Assembly (NCBI RefSeq): GCF_003073045.1
Contig: NC_037593.1
Span: 17,784,725 to 17,848,724 of the forward strand
DNA from: Pomacea canaliculata
Lineage: Eukaryota; Mollusca; Gastropoda; Architaenioglossa; Ampullariidae
Direction: 5' to 3'
Length of the DNA stretch: 64,000 bases
This document shows positions 41,301-48,558 of the stretch, piece after piece (position 1 is the stretch's first letter; the number at the start of each line of letters is the position of its first letter). The notes below the pieces were generated by a model. The model did no database searches. It worked only from the letters and a program-made list of their open reading frames with translations, and had not been told where the DNA came from. Made by a program: the position numbers and the translations under genes.

Positions 41301-44300
41301 GCTACTTTCTACACATGCTTTTTTAAATAGAAGGTTTAGGTATAAATTAATGTTCTGCATTTTTGGGAAATATGTTTCCAAAATGACTTAGTCTTCTACT
41401 GAGAAAATTTAGAACTAAAATTTTTTTGTATTAGTGCTATTTATGTCTTTCTGCTGCAAATCAATGAAGGAGCAAAATAAATATGCATACAGAAATATAA
41501 ACATTTACAACTACGTTTGTATCGCTTCTAAACAAGACACAACTTGGTGATCCATGTCTTCTTGAGATACAATATCCTAATTTTTTAAAGCAAGGAAGGG
41601 TAAAATGTGGTGGGAATGTGTAAAAACTAAATAGGATGAACAAAATATTATGATCTGTTGCCAAACAAAGAGATCTAAAAAAATTTAAGGGGGACATTAT
41701 ATCAGAATGCAAAGACCTACAACTCTACCACAGCCAAATGTTTGCTAACAAGTAGAATTTTTTCCACTAATTCTCACACTCCTGTTACATTAATTTCTGA
41801 TATAAGATATTAGTATGACCATCAAGTTTTATATTCTCTATCTAAATTAATGTTTATCTATTTACAGTTAAGTTCTTGTGGGCTACTGTAGTACCATAAA
41901 GATTTAGCAGGGAAAAAAAACTACACTCGAACATTTCTGAATAAATCCAATACAAAATAAATAATTGGTGAGTTTAACATACTTTTAATGCATCACATAT
42001 ATGATTTCTTTCTTGGTAAGCACCTGCAAATTAAGTTATACTAGTATAAGCTTAGTAAAATTATTTGTGCATACTGTGAACCAAGCAGGATTTTCTGGAA
42101 GCATGGCAGGAGATAAAAGGCTTAATACATTAACTAATAAATGCTTTTTAAAAAAGCCAAAGCTTTCAAGCATTATGATCCAATATCCATGCTAAAGCAT
42201 GCATCTATTTGACTAGTTTTATTTGCAATTTTTATAAAATATTTTAGACCTTTTTTTAAATTGCTTTCTTTAACATGTTGAAGTAAAATAATTGTTTTCA
42301 CAAATAAAAAAAAAACTGCCTTATTTTCTATGCAAAAATGAAAGAATTAGCAGCATGTTCGATCTTTGTGGACCAAAAAATAAAAACGAACAACAAAACC
42401 TTGGCTATCAAGAAAGTTTTTTTCACAACCTTGACAAAGAAAAACCATTAAAAAATTTGAGATCCAAATCATTTCCTGGCTTCCTTGAAGACTGTGCCAG
42501 AAGCATGACATTTGCACACAGTCAGCCACCAATGATCAGCAGAAACTAATGGTACGTAAAAGCAACACTGAAGCAGTAAAATGTTTGTGACTTTCCTCGT
42601 GGTTAACAATACAAAATTATTAATCTTCTAAAGTCTGGTGTGCTTGTTATGGCAGTTGGCACATTAAACAAAAGCAGTCTTGAAAAGCGCAGATTAACAA
42701 ATTCACTATGACAAAACGAGCAAACAAATGCATGATACTTGTGTGTTGCCAGCTTGGTGCAGTCAGTGAAACCATAGAAAGTTTGAAAGGCCAACAACAG
42801 AAGAGATCAAACTTTCATCTAAATACAACCGTTTAAGTAATTATGTTCTTCTTTATTAAGCTTATAATGTTTTTTTATTAAGTTCATAATATAGGACTAA
42901 GAGATAGGTAAGTAAAAGATTTCTACAGCTAAATAGAACTTCAGAATTTGCTTCAATAACAAACTCATTTCTGAAAGCAGAAAAAATAATTTGACATTAT
43001 AAGCACATGTAGTACCTAGTACTAATTGTCAGGATATGATCTCTTATGTGAGTTCTAGTGTTTTCTCACCCAGCTTGTTAAAATCCTGAATAATGTAATT
43101 CTTAAATAAAAATGACTACGTGCAAGATATTTGTTATAAAATATTGTTTGCTATTTTGCTATAGCAATTAAGTCTTAAGATATTTTTGTGATCTTGGTTT
43201 TACAATAATTATCTTCAGTATTTTTACCTCAAAGGACATTCAACACACCACAAAATAAAAGCATTCAACTATGTCTCAACAAGTGACTAGGAGCCCTCCC
43301 CAATCAAGCTAGGCAAGCACAGCATAATTTTTCTCTCACTGGATATTGAAGGTGTTTACAACTGCTTCTTATGAAATAAGATACATAAGAATGTCTTAGA
43401 ATTAAAACAATGCTAGATCCTTCAACACTAGTTCAACCAGAATCACAAGCAAACATTCGTTATTCAAGCCTTTTCCCAAAAGCTTTTAACAGACCCATCA
43501 AACCCAAGAAACCAATGAAAGGTTCATTTCAACCTCAGAATAAAAAAGGGTTTAGCCTTTCTGGTCTTTAAGTCCCTAAAAGAACTGTGATAGAAATACT
43601 GGGTTCTAAAATGTAACATTTCCCAAGGAAATTTGAGTAGTGCTTGTAAAAAGAAGAGCAAACTCCTTATCTATGGCCATGAAAGCAGAATTGCCATAGT
43701 CATTTATATTAATATGTTACATCAGTATTAAAATAATGTACCTGGGGTAGCTATGTAACCCCTATGGTTGCAGTCAGTACAGAGCTTATGTGATGTCCAC
43801 AATAATCCACGTGAGACGCTTTAATACTATCTCAGCTCAGCTTAAACAAAATTTTCCAGAGCACACATTTTGTCTCTTTTGTCGGTTTTTGTCATCAGGA
43901 AAAAACAAATGCCTTCTCAGAAACAGCTGGAAACCTTGGCTCAAAGGTCAGCGCAAAGAAAACGAAATGTATGAGAGTGAACGCCAGAGTCCAAGATAGC
44001 ATCAAACTAAATGGAGAAGAGATTGAGGAAGTTGACAGTTTCACCTATCTTGGGTCCAAAATGTCAAACACCGGGGATGCGGAGGTGGAGATGTGAGATA
44101 ACTGGCGAAAGCCAACCAGGCCTTTGCCTCACTAAGGAGCACATGGAAGCAAAAAACATCAGTCAGATAATCAATCTGAGAATCTTTAAGTCAAATGTGA
44201 TCAGCATCCTCCTTTACAGATCAAAATCATGGAAGATGACCAAAATCATCAGTAACAAGCTTGACATCTTCCAAAACAGATGCCTCGGGCGCATCCTTAA

Positions 44301-45280
44301 CATTTTTTGGCCAAATACCATCACCAACGAAAAACTCCACCGAAGAACTGAAACCGAGCCCATCACCATGCAGGTTCAACAAAGGCGTTGGCTTTGGCAA
44401 TGGATTGGACATGTGCTCCACCAGCAGACCTCTCCAGAGTCGCCCTACGATGCACCCCAGATGGCCGAAAGGAAACTTGGCAAAGAACAGTGGAATGGGA
44501 GATAAAAGGAAAGGGCTGGACATGGGGTCACCTGGAGTGAGTTTCAGCTGATCGAAATCGGTGGAGGACTCTGGTTGAGGCCTTATGTGCAACCTGATGC
44601 ATGAAGAGGAGTAGATAGACACATTTTGTCTAAGTCTTAGACAAAATGGTGCTGGTTATTTCTGATGAGCATATATTCTTCTATGCCAATAGATAGGGCA
44701 TGTACTTCATCAATGACAGTCTTTATAAGCATGGCAGAGTATTTCTCTGTTTCCTCAACTTACACCTTCATCAGTAAACAAGAAAATCTGGATCCAAGAA
44801 CAACTAAAAGGGGGACAAACTGAATGATCTCCTTAATACTACCAACTTCAACAGCACTGCCGTATTTAGTACAATAATTTCATCACGGTTACTTGCAGTA
44901 ATAAATGATGTGATCGAAATGTTCTCCTTGACTCGTGACGGTGAACACAACAAAACTAAACGTCATTTTTGACAAAGTATAGTATTTCTTTTTTAAGGCA
45001 CCGCGAAATGTATGGTGTTGCAAAAGATAATTATGAGTGTGAATCTGAAAAGTATAAGCATATTATTATGAAGCATATTTATGATTAAAAGCACAAAAAC
45101 GACTGAAGTGCAGATCACGTATATACAGTCGTTTTATAAAGTAAAATAAAAATTGCAATGTTATCATGTACAAAGACCTCATCGGACTACTATTGTATTT
45201 CCAAATCTTCGATTGTCCAAACCAGCATAACAATATATGGAACCTAAAAAAGTGTTACCTGCAGGCGTTATTGGAAACAT
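8346..45280 (-). CDS. AGO: Argonaute (AGO clade), small-RNA-guided silencing protein
   Basis: Coding exons in transcript order: 45280-45259, 40630-40598, 37983-37939, 37756-37549, 36839-36719, 36540-36359, 36154-36018, 34483-34349, 34050-33963, 31634-31551, 31259-31196, 30944-30873, 27901-27854, 14a 23986-23864 or 14b 23319-23197, 21611-21478, 20978-20794, 20525-20366, 18a 18761-18671 or 18b 17299-17209, 12106-11912, 9448-9212, 8819-8620, 8454-8346. With one exon from each pair the total is 2673 nt, 890 residues, all phases closing. Order: Pro-rich N-terminus, N domain, L1, PAZ (about 257-378), L2, MID (about 476-611), PIWI to the typical MYFA end. The five 5'-phosphate pocket residues are present (Y560, K564, Q576, K597, K601). 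The tetrad is D628, E668, D700, H838, with D628 only in exon 18b. The protein loads miRNA/siRNA into RISC in the cytoplasm. Donors after exons 7, 8, 12 and 15 are weak. Confidence 0.97.
9546..9833. mobile_element. foldback MITE in an Argonaute intron
   Basis: A 288-bp element whose ends are inverted repeats. The left arm starts ATACCATTTTTAGTGGTAAA and continues to ACTTACCAGATGACATGAC. The right arm is its reverse complement, ending ACTAAAAATGGTAT. There is no coding capacity. No clear target duplication was seen. The same end motif (ACCAGATGACATGAC) recurs at several places in this window, so this is a family. Confidence 0.8.
9590..11742. mobile_element. larger non-autonomous element with the same termini
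   Basis: The left end TACCAGATGACATGACTATG runs on through TGTGGAGATATCACCCTCTAG (to about 9637). The right end, about 11675-11720, is the reverse complement with few changes, and similarity to the MITE arm continues to about 11742. The inner copy at 9849-9873 repeats the terminus, so the structure is nested or composite with the 288-bp foldback. The roughly 2 kb interior shows no transposase. It sits in the intron between AGO exons 19 and 20. Confidence 0.65.
13510..15840 (-). mobile_element. decayed LINE (non-LTR retrotransposon), sense with AGO
   Basis: Minus-strand reverse-transcriptase pieces lie in several frames. A thumb-proximal segment is at 15493-15002 ([14 protein letters not shown], then [17 protein letters not shown]). 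The palm motif with [15 protein letters not shown] is near 14780, and the C-terminal part at 14336-13745 includes [27 protein letters not shown] and the NQWNSHP region. The Phe-Asp palm motif is altered to Ile-Asp, and stops and frameshifts separate the pieces. The copy is dead. Layout and motifs fit the jockey/CR1/L2 group. It lies in the intron between AGO exons 18b and 19. Confidence 0.8.
17209..17299 (-). CDS. AGO: Argonaute alternative exon 18b: PIWI segment with the catalytic Asp
   Basis: 91 nt with a strong acceptor (CTTCTCTCTGCTTGCAG) and donor GTAAGT. It encodes [18 protein letters not shown] followed by [12 protein letters not shown], the standard slicer-type sequence. D628 corresponds to human D597, the first residue of the DEDH tetrad. 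It lies 1371 bases downstream of 18a. If 18a and 18b were both included, the reading frame would hit TGA at the 14th codon of 18b. This gives a built-in reason for exclusive use. This is the expected default exon given its splice-site strength. Confidence 0.95.
18671..18761 (-). CDS. AGO: Argonaute alternative exon 18a: PIWI segment lacking the catalytic Asp
   Basis: 91 nt, exactly the length and phase of exon 18b (one base completing Arg614, then 30 codons). It is bordered by acceptor TTGGGTGCAG, with little pyrimidine before it, and a consensus donor GTAAGT. It encodes [18 protein letters not shown] followed by [12 protein letters not shown]. The first tetrad residue (human AGO2 D597, here 628) is Ser: GASITHP instead of GADVTHP. 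The strand-forming and THPP residues are kept, so folding is likely normal while metal-dependent slicing should be lost. Identity to 18b is 20 of 30 residues. Open frame, intact splice sites and conserved length argue against a decayed duplicate. Confidence 0.92.
19196..19376. mobile_element. divergent copy of the ACCAGATGACATGAC MITE family
   Basis: The left end CTTATCAGATGACATGACC and right end TGTCATATTATCTGGTAAG are inverted relative to each other, with no coding content between. Flanking similarity to the 9546-9833 arms continues a few tens of bases outward on both sides. It is located in the intron between AGO exons 17 and 18a. Confidence 0.55.
23197..23319 (-). CDS. AGO: Argonaute alternative exon 14b (L2 linker, copy 2)
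   Basis: Second copy, 544 bases downstream of 14a in the transcript. It has a strong acceptor (pyrimidine-rich CTCTTCTCTCAACTGTAG) and donor GTAAGA. It also has 41 codons, phase 0 to 0. Differences from 14a include R415 for S, N418 for D, A421 for N, a GISIS core for DISVD, and [13 protein letters not shown] for [13 protein letters not shown]. The MMEV and APKLQYGGR parts are close to insect AGO1, whereas 14a is closer at KADFNND. Neither is obviously the sole ancestral form. Including both 14a and 14b keeps the frame, so exclusivity is inferred from structure. Confidence 0.9.
23864..23986 (-). CDS. AGO: Argonaute alternative exon 14a (L2 linker, copy 1)
   Basis: First of two tandem copies. 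Acceptor CTGCCAG and a weak donor GTAGGC border 123 nt (41 codons, phase 0 to 0), residues 414-454. Key features are [10 protein letters not shown] at the start, MTEVKGRVL in the middle and LQYGGR at the end. It lies in the L2 linker leading to MID. Residue 418 is Asp here, aligning with human AGO2 Ser387. It shares 29 of 41 residues with exon 14b and has identical length and phase, indicating an old exon duplication kept under selection. Expression is not shown by sequence alone. Confidence 0.9.
23987..27853. other. AGO intron 13, no further exon seen
   Basis: A long intron between AGO exon 13 and exon 14a. It holds T/A runs, a CA/TG-rich stretch near 24,890-24,985 and a TG/CA microsatellite at 25,639-25,767. 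I looked for a third copy of exon 14 and saw none. Confidence 0.5.
25639..25767. repeat. TG/CA-rich microsatellite with internal inverted symmetry
   Basis: Begins with TGTGTATGTGTGTGTG, passes through TGCATGCACACGCACACGTG and ends with CACACACACACACC. The GT-rich left and CA-rich right halves can pair into a long imperfect hairpin. Intronic to AGO. Confidence 0.7.
31855..33600 (-). mobile_element. internally deleted jockey/I-like LINE with RNase H domain
   Basis: Read on the minus strand. An RT N-terminal part runs from about 33550 to 33084 ([20 protein letters not shown], then [20 protein letters not shown] and [11 protein letters not shown]). An RNase H domain follows at about 33021-32660 ([20 protein letters not shown], then [19 protein letters not shown] and [11 protein letters not shown]). 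The catalytic palm region between them is missing. The 3' tail around 31920-31870 reads TGCCGTGATATAGCCCTAG, then GCTGGCACGGCGTTAAACAC, and ends in an A-rich run at 31870-31855. It sits in AGO intron 9 in the sense direction. Confidence 0.8.
33690..33725. mobile_element. single terminus of the ACCAGATGACATGAC family
   Basis: GGTTATGTCATCTGGTAAG at about 33703-33721 matches the right end of the MITE family; no partner end was found nearby. Probably a relic, possibly interrupted by the adjacent LINE. Confidence 0.4.
34738..35099. mobile_element. pogo/mariner-like MITE with TA target duplication
   Basis: A 362-bp element beginning CAGGTAGTCCTCGACTTACG and ending CGAGGACTACCTG, the termini being inverted repeats, with TA immediately on both sides (34736-34737 and 35100-35101). 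Inner inverted segments include GTCGTAA and CAGTACAGTACTG. There is no transposase. It lies in the intron between AGO exons 7 and 8. Confidence 0.8.
38740..38960 (+). repeat. LINE 3' tail fragment
   Basis: Non-coding stretch ending TGGGGCGCTGTATAAATCCA followed by CTTTATTTATATTTGC. This is the style of CR1/L2-type LINE 3' ends common in invertebrates. It is recognised by style only, in AGO intron 2. Confidence 0.4.
39085..39435 (+). repeat. second LINE 3' end fragment
   Basis: A short frame encoding [11 protein letters not shown], the usual C-terminus of CR1/L2-like RT proteins, is followed by TTAAGTGCTAAGAGCATGCT, TCCTTAGGAG and a TTTGCATTTATTATTAT tail. A 5'-truncated, dead copy in AGO intron 2. 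Confidence 0.55.
40598..40630 (-). CDS. AGO: Argonaute N-terminal mini-exon 2 (33 nt)
   Basis: An 11-codon equivalent exon with acceptor TTTTTCAAG and donor GTAGGT, encoding [10 protein letters not shown] in the disordered N-terminus. It and exon 3 (37983-37939, 45 nt, encoding [14 protein letters not shown]) are both multiples of three with the same entry and exit phase. Either can therefore be skipped without breaking the frame. Both were found only by phase matching between exon 1 and exon 4, so they are less certain than the domain exons. Confidence 0.7.
43900..44600 (+). mobile_element. C-terminal relic of a LINE reverse transcriptase
   Basis: Plus-strand pieces in more than one frame: near 43,970-44,070 a segment with [19 protein letters not shown], and then in another frame (within 44,011-44,505) [40 protein letters not shown], and [14 protein letters not shown]. 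This order of TYLGS, LLYGSE-like, RILGI-like and RWIGH-like motifs is typical of the C-terminal part of non-LTR RT proteins. Frameshifts and a lost acidic residue show it is dead. It lies in the AGO intron 1 region. Confidence 0.75.
45259..45280 (-). CDS. AGO: Argonaute first coding exon (start codon)
   Basis: The ATG at 45280-45278 opens seven codons (MFPITPA) plus one base, followed by donor GTAACA. It joins in frame to the mini-exon at 40630-40598. Upstream sequence TTATACAG just before CC-ATG could be an acceptor for a noncoding 5' exon. Alternatively, transcription may begin within the next 150 bases, where a YY1-like motif lies. The start was chosen because every downstream phase closes from this ATG and the N-terminus matches the length of invertebrate AGO proteins. 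Confidence 0.75.
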
Positions 45281-45364
45281 GGCTGTATAATAAAAACCAG
45301 CAACAAAGTAAAACAAATTCAACTGTTATGTTTTCTGTATAAAAGATACAGACGGACGCCACTT

Positions 45365-45385
45365 AATTCAACATGGCGGAAACCT
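45365..45385 (-). promoter_or_regulatory. YY1-like motif upstream of the Argonaute start
   Basis: AACATGGCGG at about 45,370-45,379 (minus-strand CCGCCATGTT) matches the core of the YY1 site often found at or just downstream of animal transcription starts. It is about 90 bases upstream of the AGO ATG. The site also contains an upstream ATG followed by TTG AAT TAA, a three-codon open frame. Function is inferred. Confidence 0.35.
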
Positions 45386-45468
45386 CGTTATGGAATCAAC
45401 CCGAAAAAAAATCGAGTAATATTGTATCTCATGTTTTATATAAATAATAAAGAGCTGCAAGCTTTGGA

Positions 45469-45540
45469 GCCTCGGTGGCCAAGTGGTAAGGCGTCGGTCT
45501 CGTAAACCGAAGATCCAGGGTTCGATCCCCTGCCGGGGCA
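45469..45540 (+). tRNA. tRNA-Thr (anticodon CGT)
   Basis: 72 nt. The acceptor stem GCCTCGG pairs with CCGGGGC (one T-G pair), followed by discriminator A. The D arm includes GGCCAAGTGGTAAGGC. The anticodon stem CGGT/ACCG encloses loop CTCGTAA, so positions 34-36 are CGT, reading ACG (Thr). The T arm CAGGG-TTCGATC-CCCTG gives a clean B box. CCA is not encoded and no intron is present, as expected for a nuclear tRNA gene. A T run follows at about 45,557. It starts 188 bases from the first Argonaute coding exon, in the opposite direction. Confidence 0.93.
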
Positions 45541-48500
45541 AAAATAGAAAGTCATATTTTTTCGGTGTTTCATGCTCCGCATTTTGTGCTGGTTCGGTAA
45601 GGTGTTTTTGCATTTTCTGTGCCTTCTCGTACTTTATGGACATTTATTTATTATAATGCATTTAACCTTCGACTCAAACAATACGTTTGAGTTTTATATC
45701 GGCTCTCTTGCAACGTGTGCCTTTTGAACGTCTGTGTGCAATATTAGCAAACAATTAAACCTCAGCAATAACTATTAGGTTTTATTCGCAAAGCACTTTT
45801 TCCTGTCATTTATTATTACTGTATTATGCAATTCTTACCAATCCCCATTGCTCGACAAATGCATGTTCACATGTATATTTTTGTTCTCAACTAACAAATG
45901 AAGATATATATATATAAGCAGTGGCGTAGGAAGATGTTCGTCGTTGGGGGGGCAAACTCCCTGCTGACAGTGAACGGCGTTCGCACTCGCACATTTCGTA
46001 AAAAATGATGGGGGGGGGGGGGGGGGGTACTGCACGCACGCACGATCTGATCGTCTGAGGTGTTAGAGCCTCCACTTGCCTCAGGGCCCGCTTTTGTGAC
46101 GGTGATGACCGTCTCCTCTCTGCGTTCCCCTACCTTTCTTCAGTTCTTTGCTCTTTGTGAGGAATTACGTCTCAAATATTGGGGGGGCAAAAGGATATTC
46201 CTGCCCCCCCCTGTATTTTCCTTGGGGGGGCGGCTGCCCCCGCTGCCCCCCTGGTTCCTACGCCACTGATAAGAACTGACAAAAATATTCATTTTTATGC
46301 CGTACAAAAATGCACAAAATGTGTCACTTTTGCCGACTGCATAATTAACTGACAAAAACAAAAACAAAAAAAAAAAGCTTGAAGTATATATATATTCAAT
46401 TCCTTTAAAATTTCATTTCCCTGTTCACAACACAATTAACATATCGATCCATGCTTCATTAGTCAAGATAAAACAATGAAATATTCAAGATAAAGGTGCA
46501 AGATGTTTTATTGCACTCTTGAAATCTGTTTAATATGCTCTTGATTTTTTTTTTTTTTGGTTGTCTTTCTTTTGTCGTAATTTGAGCAGTCGTACTGTAA
46601 CCATATAGTGGAGCCACTCGATCTTGTCATGGACGTGTATATATAGGTGGATTGCTGTCTGTCTGCCACGACTGAGACTTATATCCTCTTGCGAAGTTCT
46701 CCGCTGTTAACTGGAAAAAATCGTGAGTCCAGATATATTTGTTCGTGATCTTTTGTATGTGCGAGGATTTCAAACATTGTAGATATTTGTACCCTGGCTT
46801 ATTTGACTCGGGCATATTTTGGAAACTGATGGTTTCTCTTCTCTCTGAATGAAATATTCAGAACAGAGCGACTGTGAACTTTGTTAATCTTCAGAGGAAG
46901 TGTGCATTGTTCAGCTGACAAGTACTGTACAGAAACATAAGTACACGATATCTTTCTCGCACCGAGGTCCATTTAGAGGTTTTTGAAAACGGCTGATAGC
47001 AGACCGTGAAGCTGACTTTTCACAACTCTTCAACAACTTTTCAACACGAAAGCTTCCATCGTCTTCGTCCCCCTTTCCCCGATGGTCGAGCTTCCTGTTC
47101 TTTTAGCTCGCTTTTGATGGTCTATATTCGCGAGTTCGTTCGTGAAAGAGACAGAACACTGATACTGACGGAACTATACATAGATGGTTTTCGGTATGAA
47201 GCCTGTAGATCATGTAGAAAGTCTCTTGGACACGTTTGATCTTCCCTTTAATCTGTTTTGGACTATATATTTTCTTTTTAGTCAATGGAAGTTTTATAAT
47301 TTCTTTTATAGGTACTGAGTAATCTCCACTGATAAGGCGTCTCATAAGAATTCCGAGATGAAGTTTACCACATCATTAGACGATGCGAGTTCTTGTTTTG
47401 ACAAGAGCAAACGAACCAAACTTTACGGTCTGCGCTCAATCGCACGTACGTGGTCTGACCACGGAAGTGTAATATGTTCGTAATCTGACAATGAGTATGA
47501 GACAGACATGAAAGATGAAATAATGACAAAAAGGCATGATGCGAAAAAAAGTATAACGGCACCATCATCTGCACTGATGATATGTGTTCTATGAATGGCT
47601 TGTACAGCTAACTATCCTCATTAGTTGGCGTTCATCACACCACGAAATTGTATCTACGTCCATGTTCACACACTACTCATAAATGTCGAAAGGTTTTACT
47701 AACGTCAGTTTAGTACTTTTAGCCAAGCGTAAAGAATTGTGTTACGATCCACGTCTGCAGTTTTTTTTTCCTCACAGTAAATGCTGTACGACGTAACAAG
47801 AGAGGTCAAAGTAAGTGCCAGAAGCCGGAAGTAACGAAAGTTCTGCAACTAAACATGAGATCTTATTTCGTGTCCGTATAAGGACACGGAACGTCTCCAT
47901 GAGGCGGATGAAAATGATCGCAAAATAAAGTTTTAAAGTCCTTAATTTCTCACTTAGTTTTCTTTAATATTATTCAAGAGTAAGATTCAAAAAGAATGAC
48001 CAAAGCAGAATATATCCAACGATGTTTATACGTCCGATAGCAGGTCCGACTTCCGGTTTCAGTATTTTCTCGTTGGTGAATCACATGTATTTGCACAAGG
48101 TACTGTGTTATTAAGCCTGTTTAAAGTTTTTCCCCAGTTTTAGAAAGCTCAGTGTCAGTCTTTTTATCTGCTGATCGTAAACAAATCCTGAGGGAATTAC
48201 TGAGCATCGGATAAGCTTAAACTTTCTGAATGTACTAAAGAGCGCAATACCGGCCCCGCAGAGCATTAGTACGACATACCCGCAGATGATAGATGATACT
48301 AGAACAACTACGTTTCTCACTGCATCTTGTAGAAGAAGGACCTTTATAAAGGCAGTGACTTTTGTTTAACTTCATCTGCAAATTATCGTGATTCAAGGGG
48401 AGCGCTTTGCTCCTATCACCCCCACCTCCGCCTTCCCTACACCTATGGTAAATGTTTACATTCAGGGATGACAGTTTTGACGCTCTAATTTCGATGAAAT

Positions 48501-48558
48501 TTAAAGAACCTAATTTTTAGCATTCATTTGCGTTTTTTGTTTTGTGAATTTATTTCAA
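45541..48558. other. intergenic region between AGO and UNC-45, with promoter-like motifs
   Basis: Apart from the foldback element no gene was recognised. ETS-type motifs CCGGAAGT occur at 47825-47832 (+) and 48049-48056 (on the - strand, ACTTCCGG). CpG content looks higher from about 46.9 to 48.5 kb than in the introns, consistent with a TATA-less promoter zone for UNC-45, and perhaps a distal 5' exon for AGO. A perfect stem GTGTCC/GGACAC lies near 47,872-47,890. Transcription start sites are not visible. Confidence 0.4.
45919..46268. mobile_element. foldback element with poly-G tract and 5-bp target duplication
   Basis: A 350-bp element starting CAGTGGCGTAGGAA and ending TTCCTACGCCACTG, with ATAAG repeated directly on both sides (45914-45918 and 46269-46273). 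It contains a run of 18 G at 46010-46027 and several G7/C7 runs. There is no protein; proline- or glycine-rich open frames here are side effects of the G/C runs. Located between AGO and UNC-45. Confidence 0.8.

Noticed and set aside
44227..44622. Minus-strand open frame opposite the LINE relic
   Set aside because: It is the antisense shadow of the plus-strand reverse-transcriptase fragment.
45835..46370. Proline- or glycine-rich open frames around 45.8-46.4 kb
   Set aside because: They are by-products of G and C runs inside the foldback element.
48544..48558. UNC-45 start at a GTG upstream of the first ATG
   Set aside because: A GTG start is not expected for this eukaryotic mRNA; the ATG at 48559 (or 48574) is in frame and places the TPR domain normally.
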